Shown here piece after piece: positions 8,663 through 18,421 of a DNA stretch of 64,000 nt (position 1 is the stretch's first letter; the number at the start of each line of letters is the position of its first letter). The position numbers were made by a program, and so were the translations under genes. This DNA comes from Opitutaceae bacterium (GTDB lineage Bacteria > Verrucomicrobiota > Verrucomicrobiia > Opitutales > Opitutaceae). The stretch is taken from assembly GCA_027490995.1 (NCBI GenBank), contig JAIXWY010000011.1, positions 1,116,001 through 1,180,000 on the forward strand, written 5' to 3'. The notes beneath the pieces are model-generated. The model saw nothing but the letters and a program-made list of their open reading frames with translations, was not told where the DNA came from and did not search any database.

Positions 8663-8886
8663 AGGCGGCAGGAACGGACTTCGGGTCCGACGCGGTTCAG
8701 CCCAAGCGAAGCCGGACACGACACGCAACCGGAACCACCCCAGTGGCGAGTGATGGACAAGAAATGCACAGTTCCCGGGGAACCCCGCTGGTTTCCGCAC
8801 CAGGTTTGCAGCGCCCTGATCGGGAGAATTTCCACGCCGCGGCTTGCCTCCCTCGGTCCGGCACGCCCTCGTCTTCAAAACCCACC

Positions 8887-9882
8887 GTGAACACCCCGGA
8901 AACGCTCATCCTGCGCGAACTGCTCGCCCACGAGGGAGCGTTCGTGTCCGGAACCAGCCTCGCCGCGAAAGCGGGGATGAGCCGGGTGGCGATCTGGCAG
9001 CACATGGAAAAACTGCGGGCCCAAGGTTTTGCCTTCGAGGCCGCCCGAGCGCGCGGATACCGCCTTACCGCCAAGCCCGCGGGATTGAACGCCACCCTGA
9101 TCAACGCGTATTTGCCGCTTCGCGACCGCGGGCTCACGCTGACGGTGCTCGATGAGGTCGACTCCACCAATGATGAGGCCGCGCGCGAACTCGCCGCCGG
9201 GCGTCCCGCCCCTTTCCTCATCGTCGCACGAAAGCAGAGCGCCGGGCGCGGTCGTCTGGGTCGCCGCTGGTTGAGCGAGCCCAACGGCAACCTCTACCTC
9301 AGCTTCGGCTTCCGCCCGCAGGTCGCCCCCGCCCGCATGCCGACGTTCACCTTGTGGATGGGAGCCAATCTCTGCGATCTGATCGCCAACCTGTGCCACG
9401 CCACACCGGGACTGAAATGGCCGAATGACCTGCTCTTCGGTGGACTCAAGGCCGGGGGCATGCTCACCGAGGCTCGCATCGACACCGACCAAATCCGCGA
9501 TCTCGTCTTCGGTCTCGGCCTCAACCTCCGGACTCCCTCCGCCGGTTGGCCGGAGGAACTTAGATCCCGCGCGACCGCCCTCGACGCTCACTGCCAGAGC
9601 CCTCCCGAGATCAACCGCCTCACCGCCGCCATCGCCGGCCGCGTGCTGCTCGCCTACGAGCGCTTCCTCCGCGGCGAACACGAGGATGCCCTCGCCGACC
9701 TCTGGAACCGCTACGATGCGCTGCGCGGACAGCGGGTCACCGGTACGGTCAGCGATCACCGCATCTCCGGCACCGCGGTCGGGATCGATCGCGAGGGCTG
9801 CCTGCTCGTGCGCACCGATCGGGGCGCGATCTCACGGTTCCACGCCGGCGAGGTCAGCCTCGAACGGCCCAAAATCGCGTGA
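8887..9882 (+). CDS. birA: Bifunctional biotin-protein ligase / biotin operon repressor BirA
   Basis: A 331-residue protein with an N-terminal winged helix-turn-helix (about residues 5-62, including SLAAKAGMSRVAIWQHM) and a biotin ligase domain. The ligase has the ATP/biotin loop GRGRLGRRW after the VDSTNDEA motif, plus KWPNDLLFGGLKAGGML, the family's biotin-binding strand with catalytic Lys. A small C-terminal SH3-like domain closes it (VTGTVSDHRISGTAVGI). It makes biotinyl-5'-AMP and attaches biotin to carboxylase carrier proteins; proteins with the DNA-binding domain also repress biotin genes. The GTG at 8887 starts directly at the winged helix; longer upstream frames overlap the ccsB promoter. 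The ABC transporter operon begins 67 bases downstream. Confidence 0.92.
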   Translation: MNTPETLILRELLAHEGAFVSGTSLAAKAGMSRVAIWQHMEKLRAQGFAFEAARARGYRLTAKPAGLNATLINAYLPLRDRGLTLTVLDEVDSTNDEAARELAAGRPAPFLIVARKQSAGRGRLGRRWLSEPNGNLYLSFGFRPQVAPARMPTFTLWMGANLCDLIANLCHATPGLKWPNDLLFGGLKAGGMLTEARIDTDQIRDLVFGLGLNLRTPSAGWPEELRSRATALDAHCQSPPEINRLTAAIAGRVLLAYERFLRGEHEDALADLWNRYDALRGQRVTGTVSDHRISGTAVGIDREGCLLVRTDRGAISRFHAGEVSLERPKIA

Positions 9883-9949
9883 ACTCACACCGCGATCGGG
9901 TGTCACCGGGGCTTGCCGCCGCCGTTGAGCCGCGCCATCCTGACCCAAC

Positions 9950-10972
9950 ATGACCGTTTCTCCGCCCGACGAATCCGCTCCCGCGATCGAGGTTTCCCAC
10001 CTCGTGAAGGCGTACAACGGCATTCCGGCGGTCAACGACATCAGTTTTTCGGTCGGCCGGGGCGAGATCCTCGGCTTCCTCGGACCAAATGGTGCCGGCA
10101 AGTCGACCACGATGCGCATCCTGACCGGCTACCTGCCGGCCACCAGCGGTGCGGTCCGCGTCTTCGGCCTGCCCGTCGCGTCCCGCGGAGAAGAGGTCAA
10201 ACGTCTCATCGGCTACATGCCGGAGAATAACCCGCTCCCGGAGGACATGCGGGTCTCGGAGTACCTCTACTACCGCGGCCGCCTGAAGGAGGTGCCTCGC
10301 TCCCGTCTCAGCGTCCGTCTGGATGAAGTACTGGCGCTCTGCGACCTTACCCGAGTCCGCCACCGTATCATCGGACAACTCTCCAAGGGCAATCGTCAGC
10401 GGGTGGGAATCGCTGAGGCGATCCTCGCCGAGCCGCCACTGATCATCATGGACGAGCCGACGATTGGACTCGATCCGCATCAGATCCTGATTGTCCGTGA
10501 CCTGATCGCGCGTCTGCGCGGACGGATGACGGTGATCATCTCGTCCCACATTCTGCCCGAGATCGAGATGACCTGCGACCGAGTCCTCATCATCAACCGC
10601 GGCCAGGTGGTGGCGCAGGGCTCACCCGCCGCGCTGCGCCGGGAATTTCTCGGGCGCTCCGCCTACGAGCTCGAGGTGGCGGGCGATTTCGCAGCGCTGC
10701 CCGCAGTGCTCGCCCACCTCGAGCCATCCCTCCGACTCGATCCACCGCTGGCACCGGAGCCCGACTCCCCCGGCACGTTCCGCCGCCTCCGCGTGGTCAC
10801 CGACCGCGAGGATGACCTAGGCGAAATCATCCTCCGCGGCATGGTGGCCGCCCCAGGCCTGCGGGTCCGGGGCCTCCGCCGGGCGGAACCCAGTCTCGAG
10901 GATGTCTTCCTTGCCGCCACCCAGCGGAGTTGGGACGTGGTCGATGGTGCCACGCGCCCCGACGTCCGCTGA
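9950..10972 (+). CDS. ABC transporter ATP-binding protein, GldA-like
   Basis: A 340-residue ABC ATPase. Walker A (GPNGAGKST, about 47-55), Q-loop (GYMPENN), signature (LSKGNRQRVG), Walker B (LIIMDEP) and H-loop (ISSHILPE) are all intact. A C-terminal extension of about 100 residues follows, as in GldA-type importers/exporters. It would energise the permease encoded next (starts 37 bases later). The same order of ATPase, ABC-2 permease, GldG-like protein and DUF4340 protein recurs in many bacteria; in Bacteroidetes the GldA/F/G proteins are linked to gliding, but in other phyla the substrate is unknown. Catalytic competence is certain from motifs; the transported substrate is not known. Confidence 0.9.
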   Translation: MTVSPPDESAPAIEVSHLVKAYNGIPAVNDISFSVGRGEILGFLGPNGAGKSTTMRILTGYLPATSGAVRVFGLPVASRGEEVKRLIGYMPENNPLPEDMRVSEYLYYRGRLKEVPRSRLSVRLDEVLALCDLTRVRHRIIGQLSKGNRQRVGIAEAILAEPPLIIMDEPTIGLDPHQILIVRDLIARLRGRMTVIISSHILPEIEMTCDRVLIINRGQVVAQGSPAALRREFLGRSAYELEVAGDFAALPAVLAHLEPSLRLDPPLAPEPDSPGTFRRLRVVTDREDDLGEIILRGMVAAPGLRVRGLRRAEPSLEDVFLAATQRSWDVVDGATRPDVR

Positions 10973-11009
10973 CCTTCGACGCTCCCGACCACCTCTCCGT
11001 CCCCGTCCG

Positions 11010-11771
11010 ATGCGCCACTTCTTCACCATCCTCAATCAGGAGATTCGCATGCTCCTCGTGAGCCCGAGCACCTACATCGCGGCCGTGCTCTTCCTCGCGA
11101 TCATGGGATTCGTGTTCACGGGGATTCTCGAAAGCTATAGCGCTACGCCACAGGAGACGTCCCCCGCCGCGGTCTTCTTTCAGTATTTCTGGTTGCCGGT
11201 GTTTTTCATGGTGCCTCTGCTGACCATGAAGTGCCTCGCGGAGGAGCGCCGCCTCGGCACGCTCGAAACGCTCCTGACCACACCGGTCACGACGACCGAG
11301 GTGGTGCTCGGCAAATTCGGCGCGGCCTACTTCCTCTACCTCCTGCTCTGGGCTTCCACGGGGGGATTTTTCTACGTGCTGCAGCACTTCGCCGGTGACG
11401 CCCGGTTCGTCGAGCGCGGGCCGCTGATCGGCGGCTACGTGTTCATTGCGGTGTCCGGCTTGCTCTTCATCGCGCTCGGCGTCTTCGCCAGCTCCCTCTC
11501 CCGCAACCAGGCCGTGGCCGGAATCGGCGCCTTCACCCTGCTCTTTGGATTGATCAGCGGATTGAGTTTCGTCGACGGCATGGCGTTGCTCGACCTCGAG
11601 GTCATGCGCCCCATCAAGGAGGCAGTTTCGTACGCCCAGGTTTTCCAGCACCTCGAGGATTTCTCGCGGGGCATCGTCGATACACGGCAACTCCTGTTCT
11701 ACCTTTCCGGCACCATTCTCGCGCTGATCTTCAGCATCCTCGGAGTCGAGGCGAAGCTGCTGCACGGCTGA
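11010..11771 (+). CDS. ABC-2 type permease subunit, GldF-like
   Basis: This 253-residue protein is very hydrophobic, with about six helices, and belongs to the ABC-2 permease family. Typical family features are the first-helix segment SPSTYIAAVLFLAIMGFVF and the coupling-helix motif EERRLGTLETLLTTPV. The ATG at 11010 follows the ATPase stop by 37 bases and gives MRHFFTILNQEIRML, a cytosolic amphipathic start. The next gene begins 5 bases after its stop, so the genes are almost certainly co-transcribed. Together with the preceding ATPase it forms the membrane channel. Length and motifs fit a complete subunit; the cargo cannot be read from sequence. Confidence 0.88.
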   Translation: MRHFFTILNQEIRMLLVSPSTYIAAVLFLAIMGFVFTGILESYSATPQETSPAAVFFQYFWLPVFFMVPLLTMKCLAEERRLGTLETLLTTPVTTTEVVLGKFGAAYFLYLLLWASTGGFFYVLQHFAGDARFVERGPLIGGYVFIAVSGLLFIALGVFASSLSRNQAVAGIGAFTLLFGLISGLSFVDGMALLDLEVMRPIKEAVSYAQVFQHLEDFSRGIVDTRQLLFYLSGTILALIFSILGVEAKLLHG

Positions 11772-11776
11772 TCCCC

Positions 11777-13282
11777 ATGAGCCTCGCCGACAGCTTCCGC
11801 GCCGCCCGATGGATCCGGACCGCCAACTTAGTCGTTCAGGCGATCCTTTTCACCACACTGTTCAGCGGGCTGAACTACCTCGCGATTCATTACGCGTGGC
11901 GGCATGATCTCACCCAGCACCGGCGCCACTCCCTTTCGCCCGAGACCCGGAGCTACCTCAAGAACCTCCGCGCCGACGTCGAGGTGATCGTGACCCTGAC
12001 CGACGATCCGGAGAACGAGGGCGTGGCGCAGGCGTACCGCGATGTGCGCGGCCTGCTGCGCGAATACGTCTACGCAACCGCCAGCAACGAACCCGTGCCG
12101 GGCGCCGGTACCGGTTCAGGCCGGGTCACCGTGCGCTACCTCGATGTCTTCCGCCAGCGGCGCGATGCCGAAATCGCCAAGGTCGAGCAACCCAACGCCA
12201 TTGTCGTGGTCTGCGGCGAGCGCCGACGGAACCTAGGCCTGGAGGAACTGTACCGCTTCGAAAATCGTGAGAAACGCGCCTTCCGTGGCGAGCAGGCGCT
12301 GACCGCCGCCATTCTCGACGTCAACCAGCCCGAACCCACGCGCATCTACTTCCTACTCGGCCACGGGGAAATGCGGGCTGACGACACGGATGCAGTCCGC
12401 GGCCTCTCCGCACTACGCGACGAACTCCGGGCACGGAACTTCGAACTCCTCGGTATCGATCTGGCCCAGGCCCGGCGCATCCCGGATGACGCCGCGCTAC
12501 TGATCATCGCCGCGCCGCAGGGGCCTTACGATCCTTTCGAAGTGGAGCTACTCCGATCTTGGATGACCCGAAGCCCGCCCGGTCGGCTGCTCGTGATGCT
12601 CGCCCCCGGTTACCGGCACGGACTGGAGCCGCTCCTCGCTGACTGGGGACTCGTCGCAGACGATGTGGTGGTGCACGACGAAGGCCCCGCCGGCCAGAAC
12701 GAGACGGGCGACTTGATCCTGCGCAGCCTGAGCAAGGAGAGCCCGATCACCGCGGTGCTTCTCGCCAATGAGATCCCGGTGCGCTTCGGCGCGGCCCGGG
12801 CGGCGCGACCGGATCCGCGGCGCGACCGGAACACCGGCATCGACGTGAAGCCGCTGGTTGCGACGACCGAGTCAGCGTGGGGCGAACGCAGTTTCCGCTC
12901 GCAACAATCCGCCCGCTTCGACGCAGGCATCGACCTGCCCGGCCCGGTCGTCATCGCGGCCTCCGCCGAGCGGGTCGCCCCGCCCAAGGACAACGTCCTG
13001 CCGTTCAGCGTCCGCGGCGGACGGATCGTGCTGTTCGGCGGCGCCGACTTTGTGGCAAACGGCCGGCTCGCCAACGCCGGGAACATCGGACTTTTCCTGA
13101 ACGCCGTGAACTGGGCCGCGGATCGCGACACGCAGCTCAACATCCCGCCCCGACCCGTCGAGCGCTACCAACTCTCGCTCAGCCAGGATGACCTGCGGCG
13201 CCTGCGCTACAGCCTGCTCCTCGGCGTGCCGGCGGCCGTCGCGCTGCTTGGTCTGCTCGTCGCCTGGACCCGCCGTCGCTGA
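11777..13282 (+). CDS. GldG-like extracytoplasmic ABC-associated protein
   Basis: A 501-residue protein anchored by an N-terminal helix (about 18-38) and a C-terminal helix (about 478-498, LLLGVPAAVALLGLLVAW), with the middle outside the membrane. The N-terminal DLTQHRRHSLSPETRSYL and the later YFLLGHGE motif are typical of the GldG / ABC_transp_aux family, whose central part resembles a glutamine-amidotransferase-like fold. Such proteins sit between an ABC-2 permease and a DUF4340 protein in many phyla, as here (5 and 20 bases to its neighbours). Role is probably as a periplasmic partner of the transporter. Family assignment is strong; molecular function is not established. Confidence 0.85.
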   Translation: MSLADSFRAARWIRTANLVVQAILFTTLFSGLNYLAIHYAWRHDLTQHRRHSLSPETRSYLKNLRADVEVIVTLTDDPENEGVAQAYRDVRGLLREYVYATASNEPVPGAGTGSGRVTVRYLDVFRQRRDAEIAKVEQPNAIVVVCGERRRNLGLEELYRFENREKRAFRGEQALTAAILDVNQPEPTRIYFLLGHGEMRADDTDAVRGLSALRDELRARNFELLGIDLAQARRIPDDAALLIIAAPQGPYDPFEVELLRSWMTRSPPGRLLVMLAPGYRHGLEPLLADWGLVADDVVVHDEGPAGQNETGDLILRSLSKESPITAVLLANEIPVRFGAARAARPDPRRDRNTGIDVKPLVATTESAWGERSFRSQQSARFDAGIDLPGPVVIAASAERVAPPKDNVLPFSVRGGRIVLFGGADFVANGRLANAGNIGLFLNAVNWAADRDTQLNIPPRPVERYQLSLSQDDLRRLRYSLLLGVPAAVALLGLLVAWTRRR

Positions 13283-13302
13283 ATCGTCGCACGCCCCCCG
13301 CC

Positions 13303-15294
13303 ATGCGCACCAAAATCACCCTCGCCCTCGTCTTCCTCAACGCGGCGCTTTTTGCCTTCATCTTCTACTTCGAACGCGAGTGGCGCCAACTCGAGCGCGT
13401 GCAGGAGACACGGCTCCGCGTCCTCGATGCGAGCGCGACTGACATCCGGAGGCTTGAGATCGCCGGGCTGGCCGAGCCGATCGTTCTGGAGCGCCGGGGC
13501 GAGGACTGGTTCGTCGCCGCTCCCTTCGAATGGCCGGCCAATCCGCACGCCGTGAAGCGGATCCTCAACGAACTCGTGTTCCTCGAACGCGAAGCCAGCT
13601 TCACGCGGGCGGAGCTGGAGCGGAATGGAGCCACGCTGGCCGACTACGGGCTCGATAAGCCCGCGCTGACTCTCGCCTTCACCCCGGCCGGCGGCGATCC
13701 CTCCGGTCCCTCTCCCAGCCCCATCACCCTCCGCATCGGCGCCGAAACCAAGACCGGCAACCGGCTCTACCTGCTCTCTCCCGATGGGGAACGCATCCTC
13801 GTCGTGAAGCGCAGCCTCGCCGACAGCCTGCGGGTCACGCTCGACGAGCTTCGCTCCGAGAGTCTCTTCACCATTCCCATGTTCGAAGTGCGCTCCTTTA
13901 GCGTGCAAGCCGCCGCGGCCAATAACCTCCGCGTCCGCGTGCGCCGCGAAGGCACTCGCTGGTCTCTCGAAACACCCATCCTCGCCCGCGCGAGCCGCAC
14001 CGCGACCGAGCTCGCGCTCAACGCGCTGTCCACGCTCACTGCGTCGTCCTTCCCTCCCCCCGCCTCGGCAGATCCCGCCCGCACCGGACTCGCCACTCCA
14101 GCCCTGCGGCTCACCCTCGAGGGTAACGGTCGACGGGAGACCCTCCTGATCGGCGCCCCCAGCGAAACGGCCAGCACGACGGCTCCCGCCACCGACGAGC
14201 GCGACTACTACGCCAAGCTCGAAGACCGCGACGCCATCTTCACCACCGCGATCCCGAGCGCGCTGATCGAGACGCTCGTCCGGGCCCAAGAGAATCTCCG
14301 CGATCGCCGCGTGCTCGACCTCGAGGGCCGCGTCGTCTCCTCCCTCACCATCCGCGCTCCCGGCCAACCGGAACTGGCACTGCAGCGACTCGAGGGAGGA
14401 GGCAGTGCGAGCGATGCCGGCAACTGGCAGATCGTGCGGCGCGACGCGGGGCCCGGCAGCGCGACCACCCTCCCCGCCGATCCCACCGCGGTCAATCGAC
14501 TCCTCCAACATCTCACGTTGCTGGAGGCCCAAGAATTCCGGAGCGACGCCCCCAGCGCGGCCGACCTGGAAAACTGGGGCTTCAATCGCCCCGAGCGCGA
14601 AATCACACTCGTTGCCTCCGGACCCGGAACCGCGGCACCCGGTTCACCCGCCGCACCCGCGCTGGTCCTCCAACTCGGCATGGCGTCGGAAAACGGCGGC
14701 ACCGTGCACGCCAAGCTTGCCAATCAGGACTTCGTCTACCGCGTGCCGACGTCAATCCTCTCGGAGACCCCCGTCGCCGCCCGCGTGTTTCGCGACCGCA
14801 AGCTGCGCGAACTGCCGGCCGGCGCCCAGATCACCGGACTTTCCCTGATCCGCGTCGCCGATGGCTCGTCGATCTGGGCACAGACCCTCAACGAAGGACA
14901 GTCGTGGGGCGACGTACTTTCCCGCGAGGATCCCAAGCGGCGCACCGCGATCGAGGCCATCCTCGCACAACTCCGCCAACTCAGCGCCCGCTCCATTGTC
15001 GCAACCGAATTCTCCCGCACGACCCAGCTCGACGGCCAGGAGCGCCCGTGGTCCTATCGCCTCGACGCCACCGTCGCCTTGGGCGCGGGTGCCGGCGTGC
15101 AGACGACCGTGTTCAGCGTGCTCTTCAGCGAACGCACCGGCGGGGGATCCCAAGTGGCCGGAGCCGAGGACCTCAACGTGGTCTTCCTCACCGAAACCGC
15201 CTTGATGGACGCGCTCTGGACACTGACCTACGGAGATCGCGACCCTGGAGCGCCCATTGCCCCCGCCGGCGGCGCTCCCTCGCCTTCGCCTTGA
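13303..15294 (+). CDS. DUF4340 domain protein
   Basis: This 663-residue protein starts with one membrane helix (residues 4-21, ITLALVFLNAALFAFIF) and then an extracytoplasmic body. The ADYGLDKPALTL motif near residue 110 is typical of DUF4340, and a related segment recurs later (ENWGFNRPEREITL near 423), so the body contains at least two related units. DUF4340 proteins are found next to GldG-like ABC components, and here the gene follows GldG by 20 bases and precedes the AsmA-like gene by 19. It is probably a membrane-tethered partner of the ABC complex. No catalytic motif is visible and no activity is known for the family. Confidence 0.82.
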   Translation: MRTKITLALVFLNAALFAFIFYFEREWRQLERVQETRLRVLDASATDIRRLEIAGLAEPIVLERRGEDWFVAAPFEWPANPHAVKRILNELVFLEREASFTRAELERNGATLADYGLDKPALTLAFTPAGGDPSGPSPSPITLRIGAETKTGNRLYLLSPDGERILVVKRSLADSLRVTLDELRSESLFTIPMFEVRSFSVQAAAANNLRVRVRREGTRWSLETPILARASRTATELALNALSTLTASSFPPPASADPARTGLATPALRLTLEGNGRRETLLIGAPSETASTTAPATDERDYYAKLEDRDAIFTTAIPSALIETLVRAQENLRDRRVLDLEGRVVSSLTIRAPGQPELALQRLEGGGSASDAGNWQIVRRDAGPGSATTLPADPTAVNRLLQHLTLLEAQEFRSDAPSAADLENWGFNRPEREITLVASGPGTAAPGSPAAPALVLQLGMASENGGTVHAKLANQDFVYRVPTSILSETPVAARVFRDRKLRELPAGAQITGLSLIRVADGSSIWAQTLNEGQSWGDVLSREDPKRRTAIEAILAQLRQLSARSIVATEFSRTTQLDGQERPWSYRLDATVALGAGAGVQTTVFSVLFSERTGGGSQVAGAEDLNVVFLTETALMDALWTLTYGDRDPGAPIAPAGGAPSPSP

Positions 15295-15313
15295 GCGCCT
15301 CGGATCCGCGCTC

Positions 15314-18097
15314 ATGCGGATCCGCCTCACCCGACGCATGAGCCGTTGGATCTTCCTTCCACTGCACCTGCTCCGCCTGCTGTTCGCCGGCGCCGGGACC
15401 GTCGTGATCTGGATCCTCTGGCTCGCCCTGCTCATCCTCGCGGTCTACCAAGCATCCATCGTCATCCGACGCGAATTTGTCGTGCCGGATTGGGTGCGAG
15501 CCAAGCTCGTCGCCTCGCTCGCCGAGTCTGGACTAACGCTCTCCAGCGGGACGGTCTCGTTCGATCCCACGGGGCGTGCTGTCATCCAAGATGTCGTCAT
15601 CTCCGAGCTCGGTACCAACGAACCCCTCCTCAGCGTCCGCGCCGCGGCCCTCGAGCTTGATCCTCTGCTGCTGCTGACACGGAGAGTCGAGATTCATGCG
15701 TTCGAGTTCAGCGGGGTCTCGCTGCACCTCCCCGCCATTCGATCACCCTCCGGCCGTAATGAGGCGGTGCTGGAGTCTCTCGCCGGGCGCATCACACCTT
15801 CGGGCGGCCACCTCACCCTTCACGGCGTGAGCGGCCGCTTCGCCGGCGTGGAGTTTACCCTCTCCGGCTCCCTTCTTAGCCCCGACCGGGACGATCAGAG
15901 AGACTTCGCCAAGTCCGCGCGCACCACGGTTCGTGAGCTGCGCGCAGCCTGGGTTCGGACCGCTCAGAAAGCACTCGAGGCGCTTCCACAAATCGAGGGC
16001 ATCCGCGCTCCGAAGCTGGCGATCGACATCACGCAGACCCGCCCACGTACGTACCTCATTCGGGGTGAAGCCTGGGCGGAACAGGTCAGCGATGAACCCG
16101 CGCGACGCATCAGCGCGGCGTATCCCCGGGCGCTCGCACAGGTCGCGCTCAATTTGGACGGGGAGTCTACCTTCACACTCACTCTGTCCACTCCCCGGGC
16201 GAACCTTCCCAGCGGTATCTCCGCGGAGCGTCTCGCCGCGCAGGTTCACGGTCGCTTCGCTCCGGGATCGCTGCAGCCCCGCTGGGATCGCGCCGCTGTC
16301 TCCGCCGCTCTCCTCACCCGCGGACCCGTCGCGCTCCGTCATGCGACCCTTCACACTACCGCTTCCGGACTGGCGTCCCACGCTTCGTTCGTTTGCGCGG
16401 GTGAGCCATGGGAAATCGCGGTGGAAACCTGCGATCTGGCCGCTGGTCGCCTCCGCGGGCAGGCTTCGGGACGGCTGAACGCCGAGCACCTTCGCTTGGT
16501 CGAGGCGCTTTCTGGTCGAGCCATTGGACCGCTGCTCCAACTCGCCTCGACCCCGCGCCTCGCAGTGCAGGTGTCGCTCGACGACGGCTGGAAGCTGCGC
16601 ACCGCCTCGGGTTGGTTCGCGGCAGGGCCGGTTACGGCTCGAGGCGTCCCCCTCGATGGCGCCAGCGCGGCGTTCCGCGTGAACGGAACCCAAGCCATCG
16701 TGGAGGACATCGTCCTTCGCCAAGGCCCCAGCCTAGCGCAGGGCACGTACCTCATGGATCTGAGCACGCGGGATTTTCGATTCCTGCTCAACGGCTCCCT
16801 ACAGCCGATGGGAATCTCGGGCTGGTTCAAGGACTGGTGGCCACGATTCTGGGCAAACTTCGACTTTTCCGAACAGCTTCCCACCGCTGACGTGGACGTC
16901 CGGGGGCGCTGGGGATCTCCGGCGGAAATCACCGTCTACGTGGGGGCACAGAATGGTCGCACGTCGATCCGCGGAACTCTCTTCGACTCGATCAGCACCC
17001 GCGTCTTCGTCCGGCCCCACTTCTACGACGTCCGATATTTCCATGCCACACAGGGAAAGCGCGCGGCGACGGGACAGTTCCACCGCCTGATCGATCCGCA
17101 GTCGAGGGTGCTGTCTGAGTTGGCCTTCAGCGCGACCTCGGACTTGGACCTTACCGAGGGGGCGCGGGTCCTCGGCGACGAGATCGAGGCAGTGGTCGCG
17201 CCCTTCCGAATGAGCCGGCCGCCCCGATTGGAGATCGCCGGCAAGATCACCGGACCGGCCGCACCAGAGGGACCGGGGCGCCAGTTCAACATCAACGCCT
17301 CATCGACCGGAGATTTTCTGTTCTACGACTTCCCCCTTTCCGGGGTGTCGGCCGTGATCGCGGTCCACGATGACGACATTGTGGTCGATCCGGTGACCGC
17401 TGGGTTCGCGGGTGGGCAGGCGACCGGACGGATCCACCTCTCAGGCCGAGACGCCGATCAGCGCCTCGGCTTCGATATCCGGCTCCGGAACGCCGTGCTC
17501 GGGCAGTCGATCCGCAACTTGGAGGAGTTCAGTGCCCGACGGAATCGGCAACCGGCCCCGCAGGAGAATCGCTTCCAGCAACGAATCGCGGCCGGGCAAC
17601 TCGACTTGGCCCTTTCGGCCGATGGCCGTTTCGCTGATCTCTTTAGCTACCAGGGAGAAGGAAACCTAGAACTGACGGGAGCCGACTTGGGAGAAGTGAG
17701 ACTTCTCTGGGTGCTCTCTGAACTTCTGGACAAGGCGTTCCTCAATTTCAGCACCCTCAAACTGGATACAGTTCGGGCCAACTTTGCGCTCGAGGGTCGG
17801 AAGCTGGCCTTTTCGGATGTGCGCATCACCGGCCCCCGCGCCGCGATCGAGGCCCAAGGGGACTATGCCCTCGATCGCAAATCCCTCGAAATGAAGGCAA
17901 AGCTGTTCCCCTTCGAAGAGTCGAAGAGTCTCTTCGGCACGGCGGCTGGACTCGTTTTCTCCCCTTTTTCACAAGCGTTGGAATTCCGACTGACGGGCCC
18001 CCTGGATAAACCCTCGTGGGCGTTTGTGTTTGGCCCGACCAGCATGCTGCGGACCATCACCGGGAGCGGCCGGAAGGAACCCGATCCGACTCCCTGA
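15314..18097 (+). CDS. Large AsmA/TamB-like envelope protein
   Basis: A 927-residue protein with a single N-terminal helix (about 26-55, rich in Leu/Val/Ile) and a very long beta-rich extracytoplasmic body. Repeated short strands such as LTLSSGTVSFDPTG, HAFEFSGVSLHLP and the late ELTGADLGEVRLLWVLSELL, LKLDTVRANFALEG and ITGPRAAIEAQGDYAL match the AsmA/DUF3971 style. Such proteins are proposed to form bridges that move lipids between membranes. Starts at 15314 or 15338 (MSRWIFLP) are both possible. It is the last gene of the ABC-GldG-DUF4340 set. Family-level assignment is inferred from strand pattern and the C-terminal signature; association with the transporter is positional. Confidence 0.65.
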   Translation: MRIRLTRRMSRWIFLPLHLLRLLFAGAGTVVIWILWLALLILAVYQASIVIRREFVVPDWVRAKLVASLAESGLTLSSGTVSFDPTGRAVIQDVVISELGTNEPLLSVRAAALELDPLLLLTRRVEIHAFEFSGVSLHLPAIRSPSGRNEAVLESLAGRITPSGGHLTLHGVSGRFAGVEFTLSGSLLSPDRDDQRDFAKSARTTVRELRAAWVRTAQKALEALPQIEGIRAPKLAIDITQTRPRTYLIRGEAWAEQVSDEPARRISAAYPRALAQVALNLDGESTFTLTLSTPRANLPSGISAERLAAQVHGRFAPGSLQPRWDRAAVSAALLTRGPVALRHATLHTTASGLASHASFVCAGEPWEIAVETCDLAAGRLRGQASGRLNAEHLRLVEALSGRAIGPLLQLASTPRLAVQVSLDDGWKLRTASGWFAAGPVTARGVPLDGASAAFRVNGTQAIVEDIVLRQGPSLAQGTYLMDLSTRDFRFLLNGSLQPMGISGWFKDWWPRFWANFDFSEQLPTADVDVRGRWGSPAEITVYVGAQNGRTSIRGTLFDSISTRVFVRPHFYDVRYFHATQGKRAATGQFHRLIDPQSRVLSELAFSATSDLDLTEGARVLGDEIEAVVAPFRMSRPPRLEIAGKITGPAAPEGPGRQFNINASSTGDFLFYDFPLSGVSAVIAVHDDDIVVDPVTAGFAGGQATGRIHLSGRDADQRLGFDIRLRNAVLGQSIRNLEEFSARRNRQPAPQENRFQQRIAAGQLDLALSADGRFADLFSYQGEGNLELTGADLGEVRLLWVLSELLDKAFLNFSTLKLDTVRANFALEGRKLAFSDVRITGPRAAIEAQGDYALDRKSLEMKAKLFPFEESKSLFGTAAGLVFSPFSQALEFRLTGPLDKPSWAFVFGPTSMLRTITGSGRKEPDPTP

Positions 18098-18421
18098 GGG
18101 CTGAAGGGGCTTGGGAAACGACCTCGCCGCACGGTCTCGGCCACCGCGGCGGACTGAACGTGGAGCCGAGAACCGGAGCGGAAACGCAATCGATCGTCTT
18201 AGCACTGCGAATCGTTTGTCCGATTCGACCCAACAACCGCACGGCGATTTGCTTCAACCTCGTCTGGCCTGGTCCGAATAGGACTAGATGCTCCGGTGGC
18301 TTCGTGCGGCACGGGTCAGTGATTTAAGCGCTCTTGGAGGGTCAAAATTGGCCCGGTCCGAGGCCTTTGGGCCGATCGTCCCCGCGGTATTCCCCCTCGC
18401 TTAGGTCGGTGATTTTTTCTC
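18098..18421. other. Intergenic region upstream of the hybrid kinase
   Basis: These 324 bases lie between two same-strand genes and hold no supportable gene. GC content drops in parts (for example around 18200-18330), which fits a promoter region for the kinase. I found no tRNA cloverleaf, no strong terminator with a T-run and no recognisable riboswitch. Confidence 0.4.

Noticed and set aside
7799-8890. 363-residue frame opposite ccsB
   Set aside because: Antisense to a well-identified ResB gene, with His/Arg/Gln-rich sequence and no motif.
18098-18421. Possible RNA gene or riboswitch before the hybrid kinase
   Set aside because: No cloverleaf, no conserved aptamer core and no strong stem with T-run was found by eye.
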